Shown one piece after another: positions 13,193-23,369 of a stretch of 64,000 nucleotides of DNA (position 1 is its first letter; each line of letters begins with the position of its first letter). This DNA is from Osmanthus fragrans (Eukaryota; Streptophyta; Magnoliopsida; Lamiales; Oleaceae): positions 4,670,001 to 4,734,000 of the forward strand of contig CM033352.1 of assembly GCA_019395295.1 (NCBI GenBank), in the 5' to 3' direction. The position numbers and the translations under genes were made by a program. A model generated the notes under the pieces. That model had not been told where the DNA came from. It did not search any database and saw nothing but the letters and a program-made list of their open reading frames with translations.

Positions 13193-14699
13193 TGACACGC
13201 GAAAACTTGTTCGATTTATAGTACCGCAAGTGTACGGTTCGTTTCAAGTAATAAAGTGGATTTTGAAGTCCAAGTATCGTTCCCACAGAGATTTAACAGT
13301 TTAATTCTATCTAATTCGACCTTAACCGAAACAAAATACGTGTTTAAATGTTTGTAACTAGATTGCAACTAAACTAAGTAAGCTACTTATGCAAAATAAA
13401 ATGAAATATCTAGTTAAATGCAAAGTTAACTACGTGCGATGAGATAACTAAATGCAAAGTTGTTGTAACAATAAAATAAAAAGCGTACTAGGTTCGCGAA
13501 TTCCCATGTAATGATCTATTTCAACCCTAGTTCTACAATTTGACAACACGTTTGAATTATGACGAATCAATGTTCCTATTTTATTCAAAACTCTCTTTCG
13601 ATTAAGCTTGAACCTATTTTCATATACGACACCGACTATATCTCTATGACGGGAGCAAATATACAAAAATGCATGGAGTTTTATGAACACTTAGAGATTC
13701 ACGTAAAGCATAGCGGTATATCTCTATCCCCTATCGGACCCTACGATGATTTATATCCTGTCTAATCTATTTCTCCTCTTTCGAATGGATGAAATAAACC
13801 ACAACAATCACATAATCATTGCGCATATAATTATTGATAAAAACAATGCATATAAATCATTCATCAATCCAAAACCGCGTTTTAACGTCAAATATATAAA
13901 CTAGGAATTAAAATATCAAATTACATGGTTCATCGTTCACCTAGCACTTAAATAACTAGCCTAGCATGATAAAACTAAGAAAACCAAGAGAAGAAAGAAA
14001 ATAAATTGAAGAAGACATCACCCTATTGGATCTCGAAGTGAAATCTTGAATCTTGGATCAATCTTCTCGTTCTTCACCTTCTTCTTGCTCTTCAATATGT
14101 CCACAATGGTAGAATAAAGCGGAACCCTCGTTTCTGGTCGTGTTTAGGGTTTTAAAGGGGTCCTAAATTGGTTTCCATAAGAGGTTGAATCAAATAAGGA
14201 AAGCAGAAAATCGCGCCCAGAAATGTACTATGCGGCCGCATAGAGTAATTCTATGCGGTCGCATAGTTATAGCGATTGCGGTACAATGGTCTTCTGTCCA
14301 AACCTATGCGGTCGCATAGGTATTACACTATGCGGCCGCATAGTGTAAACTACTTTTCAGAAGTTGCATTTTAGTCCCTGATTTCCGTTCCTTCATTCTT
14401 GAGCTCCTTTCAACTTTCTTCTTCTTTCTATGCCTCGTTTCACTACTCAACTTGTACTCAGCTCCCTTTGATACTTGATTTTCTCGTCGGGTCAACTTTT
14501 GAATAATTGCACTCGGGTCCCTGAACTTTCGTTTTCTTCTGTTTTGGTCCTTTTTAGCTCATTTTCGCATACTTTTCATTCCATTCATCAATGTAGTCCT
14601 ACAAACACAAATTGTATCAAATTAAGCCAATATTCAACATATACGTTCACAATTAGCCATGTTTTATGGTCTAAATAAGTGTGTAAAACGCACTTATCA
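13193..14699 (-). repeat. 3' LTR of the gag-pro retrotransposon
   Basis: This 1507-bp LTR is nearly identical to 20532-22043. In plus orientation it begins TGACACGCG and ends GCACTTATCA. It holds four ATGCGGYCGCAT palindromes at 14228-14348. The ORFs read within it occur in both copies and look like chance frames. Confidence 0.95.
14228..14348. repeat. Four-palindrome module in the 3' LTR
   Basis: Palindromes with core ATGCGGYCGCAT start at 14228, 14251, 14304 and 14328 (spacing 23, 53, 24). The last extends to a perfect 26-bp palindrome (14323-14348) that includes GCGGCCGC. The same layout recurs at 17167, 21572 and 63486. Confidence 0.9.
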
Positions 14700-14711
14700 A
14701 ACCCCCCAAAC
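14700..14711 (-). other. Polypurine tract
   Basis: In element sense the bases just before the 3' LTR read AGTTTGGGGGGT, directly followed by TGATAAG, the LTR start. This is the expected place and composition for the plus-strand primer. Similar tracts occur inside the element at about 14982-14993 and 16157-16169. Confidence 0.8.
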
Positions 14712-15250
14712 TTGAACTATTGTTTGTCCTCAAACAAGATGGTGACTTAACTCAACACAAAACATGGTTCAATGACTTGCCGTGTCTCAGGATTAGAATT
14801 TAGTAATCAACATAGTGAATAGTTTCAACAGTGCAAAATCAGATCAATCTCCACTTATCATATGCAAAACTTGACATGTGTGTGTGTATACTCATGCAAA
14901 CATACTCAATTTATGGTGGGTTCAAATCTCAAACCAATGTAGTCAGATTTTCCTTTCTTCGCTCGAGAGATACACACCCCCCAAACTTGGTCTTTTCACT
15001 CAATTATCCCGGGGTATATTCTAGAGTAGAGATTTGATTCACTTAAGTTCTCACCCTCTCTTAGTTTAGATAGACCTCGCAATCACAAGTTCACAATTCA
15101 ACAAGCAGTGATTCTCCTATTTCTTTGATTGGTTCAACCTTTAAGACTAAACTAAGCTACTTGTCTTGCATCAAAGGTATAATTTCATCAACTGCGTGTC
15201 TTGGGGCTCTTTTTTTTCACTCAAATTTTTTTTTCTTTTAACATATCTCA

Positions 15251-15540
15251 TTTGCTTTCTATATAACCCATGTATCGAGCTTTAAGCCGATGACTCCCAA
15301 ATCAGTTGATTTTTGGGCACCAGGTTTCAATCACCCTTACAAGCTTACTTACTCAAGTTATAAAGGCTCGAGAATATGCATTTTCACTCTTTTTTCTTTT
15401 GACTCTTTCCCTCTTGCTTTCTATATGACCCCTGTAGCGAGCTTTAGGCCGATGACTCCCAAGTCAGTTGACTTTAGGGCATCAGGTTTTTATTCACCCT
15501 TATAGGCTTACTTGCTCGAGTCATAAAGGCTTGAAAAGAG
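15251..15540. repeat. Diverged tandem repeat, period about 162 bp
   Basis: Two copies start near 15251 and 15413 and share TTGCTTTCTATAT, CGAGCTTTA, GCCGATGACTCCCAA and CACCCTTA blocks in the same order. The repeat lies in the non-coding 3' part of the retrotransposon, between the place where pol should be and the 3' LTR. Confidence 0.8.
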
Positions 15541-17166
15541 TGTTTTCTCACAAAAATTATGCCATGCCCCTATTTTTCTAGACACTTAATTTCTGAAACT
15601 AACCTCTAACTTAAAACTTTCACCTCATCTTCGTCTCATCGGTCTCAACAATCCACACAACTTAATTTTCATGCATGGAATCCCCACTCATCTCAATGAT
15701 CTCCTGCAATAGCTAAATCATCACCAAACTACTACAACGATGGATATTTAATAAGTACGATAGAGGATTCTTTCGGGTCAACCTATCATGATCGATTTTT
15801 CTATAAATAATGATCCCAACCATCGCTTAGCATGCACGCATGAGTGATGTGTACAAAAAGTGTCAAGTATACACACAAACAAGTATTGACCAACCCAACC
15901 TGCACAATATCCACTATCTAAAGCTCATACTAATTCCAATAATCACATCATTGCCGGCAAGGCCATTAAACCCACACAAGCACACAAAACAAGATAAACA
16001 AATAAGCAAAAATGATTTTTTTTTTTTTTTTTTTTTCAAAACACAACACACAGAAAGCAGTAAAACACACACAGTAGGCAATAAAAACACATACGAACGT
16101 CGATGGATTATGAAAGTAATGAAACATTCACCAATTTTGTCATACAAATTCTACCCACCCCCCCAAACTTGAACTGAGCATTGCCCTCAATGTGTAAAAT
16201 GTAAGAGTTAAATACAGAATTTGAATGACAAAGCTCAAACAACATAAAACATGGGGGTATGAAAACTCCCCTGATCAGAATGGAGGTGGTGGTATCGTCC
16301 TATGTCGGAGGTATCTGAAAGAAAACAAATGAAGAAATCAGTGAAGGCATAAAATTGGCACTAGACATCCCAAACCCCCCAATCTTTCTTCAATTCATGC
16401 AAATGGAGACATTGTAACATGTTAAGCCAACGAGTTTCACCCCCGGACACCACCGAGCAAAATCGAAATTTTCCCGAGCGATATCCGGGCATATGAGAGT
16501 ATGCATAGTGGTTTAGCACATATCCAAAATTCAGATCATTTGGACTTCATTTGAATGGGGAAGAACAATGGGTGAAGTTGGTGACATGAGTGACGTGGAG
16601 AGTGCCGTGCCTAAACATGAGATTCATAAATGTGCCACATACAGATGATGTGTTCTTCCAACGTGTTTAGCAATGAATTTCAACAGAGTGAACAAGGTGA
16701 CATATACACTACCAGGTGGAAATTCGAAATTCAAATGAATACACAGAAAATGGCACTGAGACATTATATCAAACACCTTGCAGGCATGAGGTTTAGTTCG
16801 AATTTTTGCATAGAAGTCAAGGTGGAATTTCAGCCAAATAATCACACACCACAACCCATTCAATACACTTCACTAACCTAAGCCCAAACTCCTCAACACA
16901 TGGATTAATAATCTTATCAAAATACCATAAGAAAGTGAGGGATAGGGTTGAGAGAAGAGTTCATACCTTTTCAACAATGGAATGTAATGAGATGAATGGA
17001 TGTTGCAATGTAATGTGGTGGTGGTCGAGTTCCTTGGTGGGGAGATCGATTTCGCGTGCGTGAGGTCTCGGGAGTGCAGGGAAGAACTAGTGTTCAGTCC
17101 TGGGAATGTGGGATAAGTGCCGGGTGTGAGATTTTAAAAAGTCAGATTTTTCTTCCCCCGTTTACT

Positions 17167-17282
17167 CTATGCGGTCGCATAGAGCAATTATATGCGGTCG
17201 CATAGAGTAAAAAGTCAGGGCCAAGGCAGGCCCTGACGAACTAAATGCGATCGCATTCAAGGTGGTCTATGCGGTCGCATAG
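17167..17282. repeat. Four-palindrome module inside the retrotransposon
   Basis: Copies of the ATGCGGYCGCAT palindrome start at 17167, 17190, 17244 (variant AATGCGATCGCATT) and 17267. The spacing of 23, 54 and 23 copies that of the LTR module, yet the surrounding sequence differs. Confidence 0.85.
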
Positions 17283-17880
17283 ACTACCAGAACCAGTTTT
17301 TGCTGTGTTTTCACTATTATGCTCGAATCGATTATCCCGACACCCAAAATCTCGATATTCGTGCCCAACAAGTTAAAATGAGTGTAGTGTGTATGCAACA
17401 TAGAAAAATTTTAAAATTCACCCAACTCTTTAAAAACTCATTTTTGACCATTTTGTTCAAAATTGCAACATTTTGCCAATAACACCCCTCGACGCCCCTA
17501 AAATTTATCAAAACGCATATTGAACTACGGGAAGCGCAAGTGCACTACAAAACACAGTCAAAACCACTTTGAACCATAACTCATGTGTTGGCTCGAAATT
17601 ATTTTGAGAAAGCTCGTTTTGCCTCGGAATGCGTGATTTGGACCCCAAATCTCCCAAACAAGACTTCAACACCCCATTAAACATGCAAAATACATTCAGA
17701 ACTTGTGTGAAGCATGCATAGACACTTAGTGAACTACCTAGGTGATCGATGAACTAAAGCTACTAAATATGCATAGAAAACATGAAAAATCCTAAATCTA
17801 CTGCGTAAAGCACAATAAATAAAAGGGTAGAGATGATGGGTTGCCTCCCATCCAGCGCTAGTTTATAGTCTATAGCTCGA

Positions 17881-18764
17881 CTATACCGTGTTAGGTTGAT
17901 ACCGGTGGTGTGAGAGCAACTCTTCCAACGACGATTTCTTTCTCACTGTAGCTTTCCTCCAGACTTTAACCTTACCTTTATCTACGTCATCTGATTTTTC
18001 CTCGTTATCTCCCTCAAACTCAACAAAGCAAGTGTCCGGTTTCTCATGCTTTTGTTCTGATTGGGAATGCACCTTATGGTCGTCAGAAGTGTCTGAATGA
18101 TTTTGAAACACAATTGTGTCCTCCACCACCTTTTCCACTACATCAATTTGGAGGCATTTCTCTGGCTCGGTAGGAAAGTCCATATTCTTGAAAACATTGA
18201 AAGTGATCTGTTCATCGCCAAGTCTCAGATTTAACTGCCCTTTTTGAACATCTATCAAAGCTCTACTTGTAGCTAGAAATGGTCTGCCTAAGATAAGTGG
18301 AACATTTTTGTCTTCTTCCATATCTAGAATGAGGAAGTCGGCTGGGAAGATGAATTTGTCCACCTTGATTAGCACGTCTTCAATTATCCCCCTCGGATGT
18401 ACCAAGGACCGATCGGCTAGTTGTAGTGTCACCGTGGTTGCTTTGACATCGCCCAAACCGAGTTTCCTGAAAACAGAAAGGGGCATTAGATTAATACTTG
18501 CACCCAGATCACATAGAGCTTTATCAAAGTAGCATCCACCAATAGTGCAAGGTATAGTAAAACTCCCTGGATCTTTCAGTTTTGGTGGGAGCTTCTTCTG
18601 AATAAGAGCGCTACACTCCTCTGTTAGCATCACTGTCTCATGTTCCTCTAGCTTTCGTTTCTTTGACAGAATGTCTTTCAGGAATTTGGCGTAGCTAGGC
18701 ATTTTGAACAGTGCTTCCGCAAATGGAACATTGATATGGAGCTTTGTGAAGACTTCAAGGAATT
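17881..18764 (-). pseudogene. Retrotransposon aspartic protease region (gag-pro 3' part)
   Basis: The reading frame is open for about 290 codons; its first internal Met is at 18702 (273 aa to the stop). It contains the retropepsin active site CDLGASINLMP and the conserved flap/C-terminal block LILGRPFLATSRALIDV, typical of Tat/Athila gypsy proteases. The frame is separated from gag by a single-base shift in a run of seven A (sense strand) at 18763-18769. After the protease comes an acidic tail, then a basic segment ending at 17881 with no RT following. It would mature Gag if made. Whether it is translated at all is doubtful. Confidence 0.85.
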
Positions 18765-20386
18765 TTTTTGTACTGTTGCTCCCATTGATGCTTTTTCAAC
18801 CTCTGAGGGAATGGAATTGGTGGCTCGTAAGGATTGACTGGGGCAGGTGCTTTATTCTGTGATGTATTTGAACCTTCCCTTGGAGATATCTCTTTTGTCT
18901 GTTCAGCTTTTTCCTTCTCTGAAGACGATAATGTATCTTTGTTTTCACCCGGTATCTTTACAGTGATCTCTGGTAGTTGAACCCCACTTCTTGTAGTAAT
19001 GGCTTGACATTGTTCCCTGGGATTCACTTCGATATTGCTAGGTAAGGTACCCGGTGCTCGTCCATTTATTGCAAGTGCTATCTGTCCCACCTGAGTTTCA
19101 AGGTTCTTGATTGCCGTACCTTGATTTTGGAGAGCTATTTCTGTTTTCTCCATATACTTATCAGTCTTCTCTATAAATTTTGCTAATATTTCATCCAGCT
19201 GAATCTTCTTCTCCTGTTGAAACTGTCCTTGAGGTTGATTTTGATTTTGAAACTTGTTTTGATCTCCTCTCCAAGAGAAATTTTGATGATTTCTCCACCC
19301 AGGATTGTAAGTGTCAGAGTTAGGATTGTTCTGTTAGCGTTGACCCCACTATGCATAATCTGCCTGTTCTATCCCTTGTGAAAGAATTGGACATTCTTTT
19401 GTGCTGTGTTCTGCCCCACACTCTTCACAATTCGATTTTCTTGCTTGTGCTGCGTTTGCTGAATGAGATAAGCTGTCTACCTTGTGAGACAAGGAATCAA
19501 TTTTTGCAGACAAGGCAGAATAGGTGTCAACTTCATAGAGACCTACTGATTTCTTCTGAACCACCCTCTCGGAAGACCACATTGCTGAAGTATCTGCCAT
19601 TCTTTCAAACAACTCCCATGCTCCGTCGACAGTTCTTGTGGTTAATGAGCCATTGGATGAAGAGTCTACCATACTTCTGAAAGATGGAAGTAGTCCTGTA
19701 TAGAAGAATCGAATCTGGGTTTTCTTGTCAAAACCATGCTGAGGACACTTCCGTAACATATTTTTAAACCTATTCCAGACCTCATCGAAGGATTCAGGAT
19801 CATTTTGCGCAAATACTGATATAGCATGTCTCAGTTGTGCTACCTTGGCTGGTGAGAAGAATTTCGTGCAAAACCTGTGAGCTAGCTCATCCCAAGTGGT
19901 TATGCTTGCAACAGGAAGTGAATCCAGCCATTCTAAAGCTCTATCCCGCAAGGTGTGCGGAAATAACTTCAGTCTGATAGCGTCATCTGAAATTCCTTGA
20001 TACTTGAAGTGTTGACACATATCCAAGAATCTAGATATGTGTGTATGTGGGTTTTCAGTAGCCATCCCGTGAAATTGATGTCCATTCTGGAAGAGATGGA
20101 TGACATTTGTTTTCAACTGGAAGTTTGGCTGCCCAAATGGTGGATAAACAATGCTAGATTGGCTTTGGACGATAAATGGTGCCATGAAATCTCCCAGTAG
20201 CATATTTCCTTCATCTTTGACCTCTGCATTCGCTAGAGGTGCTGGATTGAGTTGTTGATTTTCCATTGATACTTGCTCTTTTTGGTCTTTTTGTTGGGTT
20301 GCTACTGCTTCTCTTAGCCGACGATGGAAGGTTCTTTCGATTTCCGGATCAGTTGGAATCGAATCACCTTCAATCGATCTTCGCAT
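18755..20386 (-). pseudogene. Retrotransposon Gag with two in-frame stop codons
   Basis: The ORF starts at 20386 (MRRSIEGDSIPTDPEI) and runs 345 aa. It includes the conserved retrotransposon gag block (ISRFLDMCQHFKYQG, DRALEWLDSLP, WDELAHRFCTKFF, FKNMLRKCPQHGF), then a knuckle of form CX2CX3HX4C. Stop codons TAG (19349-19351) and TAA (about 19334-19336) interrupt the frame. It then stays open through an Asn/Gln-rich stretch and a second block containing ITTRSGVQL, and stops at 18755 because of a 1-nt shift. Gag would form the particle and bind the RNA. As it stands this copy can give only the N-terminal 345 aa. Confidence 0.85.
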
Positions 20387-20506
20387 ATAAGACCTGAAAG
20401 ATGAATAGTAGTAGCACTCAGATGAATAAAAAAAAATAAACTAGAAACTAAACTAAACTAAAAAGTTCGAATTAGTGTCAAAGTAAATAAAATCAAACTA
20501 AATCAA

Positions 20507-20525
20507 ATCCCCGGCAACGGCGCCA
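20507..20525 (-). other. Primer binding site, tRNA-Asp type
   Basis: Six bases after the 5' LTR (element sense) comes TGGCGCCGTTGCCGGGGAT, complementary to the 3' end of plant tRNA-Asp(GTC) as I know it. tRNA-Asp priming is usual in the Athila/Tat group. Confidence 0.85.
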
Positions 20526-20531
20526 AAAACT

Positions 20532-22043
20532 TGACACGCGAAAACTTGTTCGACTTATAGTACCGCAAGTGTACGGTTCGTTTCAAGTAATAAAGTGGAT
20601 TTTGAAGTCCAAGTATCGTTCCCACAGAGATTTAACAGTTTAATTCTATCTAAATTCGACCTTAACCGAAACAAAATACGTGTTTAAAATGTTTGTAACT
20701 AGATTGCAACTAAACTAAAGTAAGCTACTTATGCAAAATAAAATGAAATATCTAGTTAAATGCAAAGTTAACTACGTGCAATGAGATAACTAAATGCAAA
20801 GTTGTTGTAACAATAAAATAAAAAGCGTACTAGGTTCGCGAATTCCCATGTAATGATCTATTTCAACCCTAGTTCTACAATTTGACAACACGTTTGAATT
20901 ATGACGAATCAATGTTCCTATTTTATTCAAAACTCTCTTTCGATTAAGCTTGAACCTATTTTCATATACGACACCGACTATATCTCTATGACGGGAGCAA
21001 ATATACAAAAATGCATGGAGTTTTATGAACACTTAGAGATTCACGTAAAGCATAGCGGTATATCTCTATTCCCTATCGGACCCTACGATGATTTATATCC
21101 TGTCTAATCTATTTCTCCTCTTTCGAATGGATGAAATAAACCACAACAATCACATAATCATTGCGCATATAATTATGGATAAAAACAATGCATATAAATC
21201 ATTCATCAATCCAAAACCGCGTTTTAACGTCAAATACATAAAACTAGGAATTAAAATATCAAATTACATGGTTCATCGTTCACCTAGCACTTAAATAACT
21301 AGCCTAGCATGATAAAACTAAGAAAACCAAAGAGAAGAAAGAAAATAAATTGAAGAAGACATCACCCTATTGGATCTCGAAGTGAAATCTTGAATCTTGG
21401 ATCAATCTTCTCGTTCTTCACCTTCTTCTTGCTCTTCAATATGTCCACAATGGTAGAATAAAGCGGAACCCTCGTTTCTGGTCGTGTTTAGGGTTTTAAA
21501 GGGGTCCTAAATTGGTTTCCATAAGAGGTTGAATCAAATAAGGAAAGCAGAAAATCGCGCCCAGAAATGTACTATGCGGCCGCATAGAGTAATTCTATGC
21601 GGTCGCATAGTTATAGCGATTGCGGTACAATGGTCTTCTGTCCAAACCTATGCGGTCGCATAGGTATTACACTATGCGGCCGCATAGTGTAAACTACTTT
21701 TCAGAAGTTGCATTTTAGTCCCTGATTTTCGTTCCTTCATTCTTGAGCTCCTTTCAACTTTCTTCTTCTTTCTATGCCTCGTTTCACTACTCAACTTGTA
21801 CTCAGCTCCCTTTGATACTTGATTTTCTCGTCGGGTCAACTTTTGAATAATTGCACTCGGGTCCCTGAACTTTCGTTTTCTTCTGTTTTGGTCCTTTTTA
21901 GCTCATTTTCGCATACTTTTCATTCCATCCATCAATGTAGTCCTACAAACACAAATTGTATCAAATTAAGCCAATATTCAACATATACGTTCACAATTAG
22001 CCATGTTTTATGGTCTAAATAAGTGTGTAAAACGCACTTATCA
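20532..22043 (-). repeat. 5' LTR of the gag-pro retrotransposon
   Basis: This 1512-bp LTR in element sense starts TGATAAGTGCG at 22043 and ends CGCGTGTCA at 20532. Its promoter would transcribe leftwards, away from the SYMRK-like gene. The only differences seen from the other LTR are scattered single bases. Confidence 0.95.
21572..21692. repeat. Four-palindrome module in the 5' LTR
   Basis: Same module as at 14228-14348: palindromes start at 21572, 21595, 21648 and 21672. The perfect 26-bp palindrome is at 21667-21692. Confidence 0.9.
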
Positions 22044-22048
22044 AATCA

Positions 22049-23369
22049 CTTCCGAAACTTGTGAAATTAAACATACAAGAATATATGTCAAGTTATTGAT
22101 TCTTTCGTAACATTAGACTTATCAACTTATCTTGATTGTTGCTATACGATGAGAGTTATTTTAGTCTTTTTAACATCCGAGATAACTTGTTACTCGATTT
22201 CCATTCTATATTTCTATTCAACTCATAGGTTGGTCTCACGTCAACATTGTATTGGCAAGATAAATCTAAACACTAGATAGACTTTACATTATGTGACTTG
22301 ACTTTTGGGAGCCTTTCTCTAGTCGCACTTCTATTGTCTCTTCTACTCATTTTCCTGCCAACTTACTTGTGGGCTGAAGTCCTTGTACTTTTGGATTGAC
22401 CTCAAATCTTTCAGACCATTCATAAATATGAACCGTTCTTTGAGCAATCAATTGAACAATCGTGTTTTTTTTTTGAACAAATTAATAATATATACTTGAT
22501 AGACTTATTTTAGTACTAATCAATAGAAAATCAATATTAATCGCATTCAAAACACGATTATTAAAAGCAAATCCCAATTCGTGGATGTTGCATTCACAGT
22601 AGCAGATAAAAGAAAGGGACATATTTTAGACGAAGGATGAATCATAATATGTGAATGGTTGCTCCACCACATTATTTTAAGGGAAAATTGCAGCCAATGT
22701 ATCAAATATTTCATTTAGTAGCAGACTTGACCCAAACATTTTTGTACCACCGTAGGTGCCAAACTTCTAAAGAATTCGCAGCTCAAGTCTAAAATGACGG
22801 TTCCCATTTAATAATTTTCTCCAAATAAAACAAGGGCAATTTTGATATAAAACATTTTGGACTTTGAGCTGCTATTTTTTTTAAAGGTTTGGTACCTACA
22901 GTGGCACAAATGAAAGGTTTGGATCAAGTTTGATACTAAATAAAAGGGTTGGTACTTTGGCTGCAATTTTCCCTTATTTTAATGTACTGAAAAATTACCT
23001 AGTGATAAACAAAACACAAACCATATTAATCATTCAGTGTGTTAGTTAAAACATTGCCAATCAAAATTTTAAAACAATAATAATTATTTTAATTTGATAT
23101 TCTCCCACTTCCCTCCCTCTATTGTTTCAGCTGTACCCACCCCTCTAGAGTCAAACAAATAATCTAACACAGTTTCTTCAAGTTTTTTTTTTTATGCCAT
23201 TTTGTCGCCTGGCAATTCCTCCTCTTCATACAAATCATAGATGGAACTTATAAGCTGATTTTTCTGAAAATTAAGCTTTTCTTTCTTGATTCCCATAAAC
23301 ATAAATAAATAAAAATCCCGGTTATGATCCAACAACCCCGATGGGGAAACTTTCCGGCATGATAACAGG
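22049..23369. other. Spacer upstream of the SYMRK-like gene
   Basis: No gene was found. It holds the MULE-like MITE at 22681-22973. The stretch 22990-23369 should contain the SYMRK-like promoter and 5' UTR. I searched it for malectin-like domain exons in the gene's orientation and found none. Confidence 0.6.
22681..22973. mobile_element. MULE-type MITE with 9-bp target duplication
   Basis: The ends are inverted repeats: left GGGAAAATTGCAGCCAA, right TTGGCTGCAATTTTCCC. They are flanked by the direct repeat TTATTTTAA at 22672-22680 and 22974-22982. Nine bases is the classic Mutator-like duplication length. No coding capacity. Confidence 0.88.

Larger units (their letters stand above)
14712..17880 (-). 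other. Non-coding 3' interior of the retrotransposon, where pol would be expected
   Basis: Around 3.2 kb lacks any RT, RNase H or integrase motif in six frames. It holds a 162-bp tandem repeat, extra polypurine-like tracts, a T/A homopolymer at 16018-16036 and a four-palindrome module at 17167-17282. Just downstream of the protease stop it has GGGTTGCCTCCCATCCAGCG, a sequence type I associate with related gypsy elements. Loss of pol with retained gag, PBS and PPT is the TR-GAG type of organisation. Confidence 0.7.
13193..22043 (-). mobile_element. Complete non-autonomous Ty3/gypsy (Tat/Athila-like) LTR retrotransposon, gag-pro only
   Basis: Two near-identical LTRs (13193-14699 and 20532-22043, both TG...CA in element sense) are flanked by the 5-bp target duplication AATCA (13188-13192 and 22044-22048). 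The order in element sense (minus strand) is 5' LTR, tRNA-Asp primer site, gag, protease, about 3.2 kb non-coding, polypurine tract, 3' LTR. The gag and protease (CDLGAS, ILGRPF) resemble the Tat/Athila branch. No reverse transcriptase, RNase H or integrase motif occurs between 17880 and 14712, so it would depend on proteins from a relative. Its gag frame is also broken. By eye the LTRs differ at about seven substitutions and five 1-bp indels, which suggests a recent insertion. Confidence 0.95.

Noticed and set aside
13448..13765. ORFs of 68-80 aa repeated identically at 20790-21107
   Set aside because: They lie in the LTRs and are duplicated because the LTR is. No known domain.
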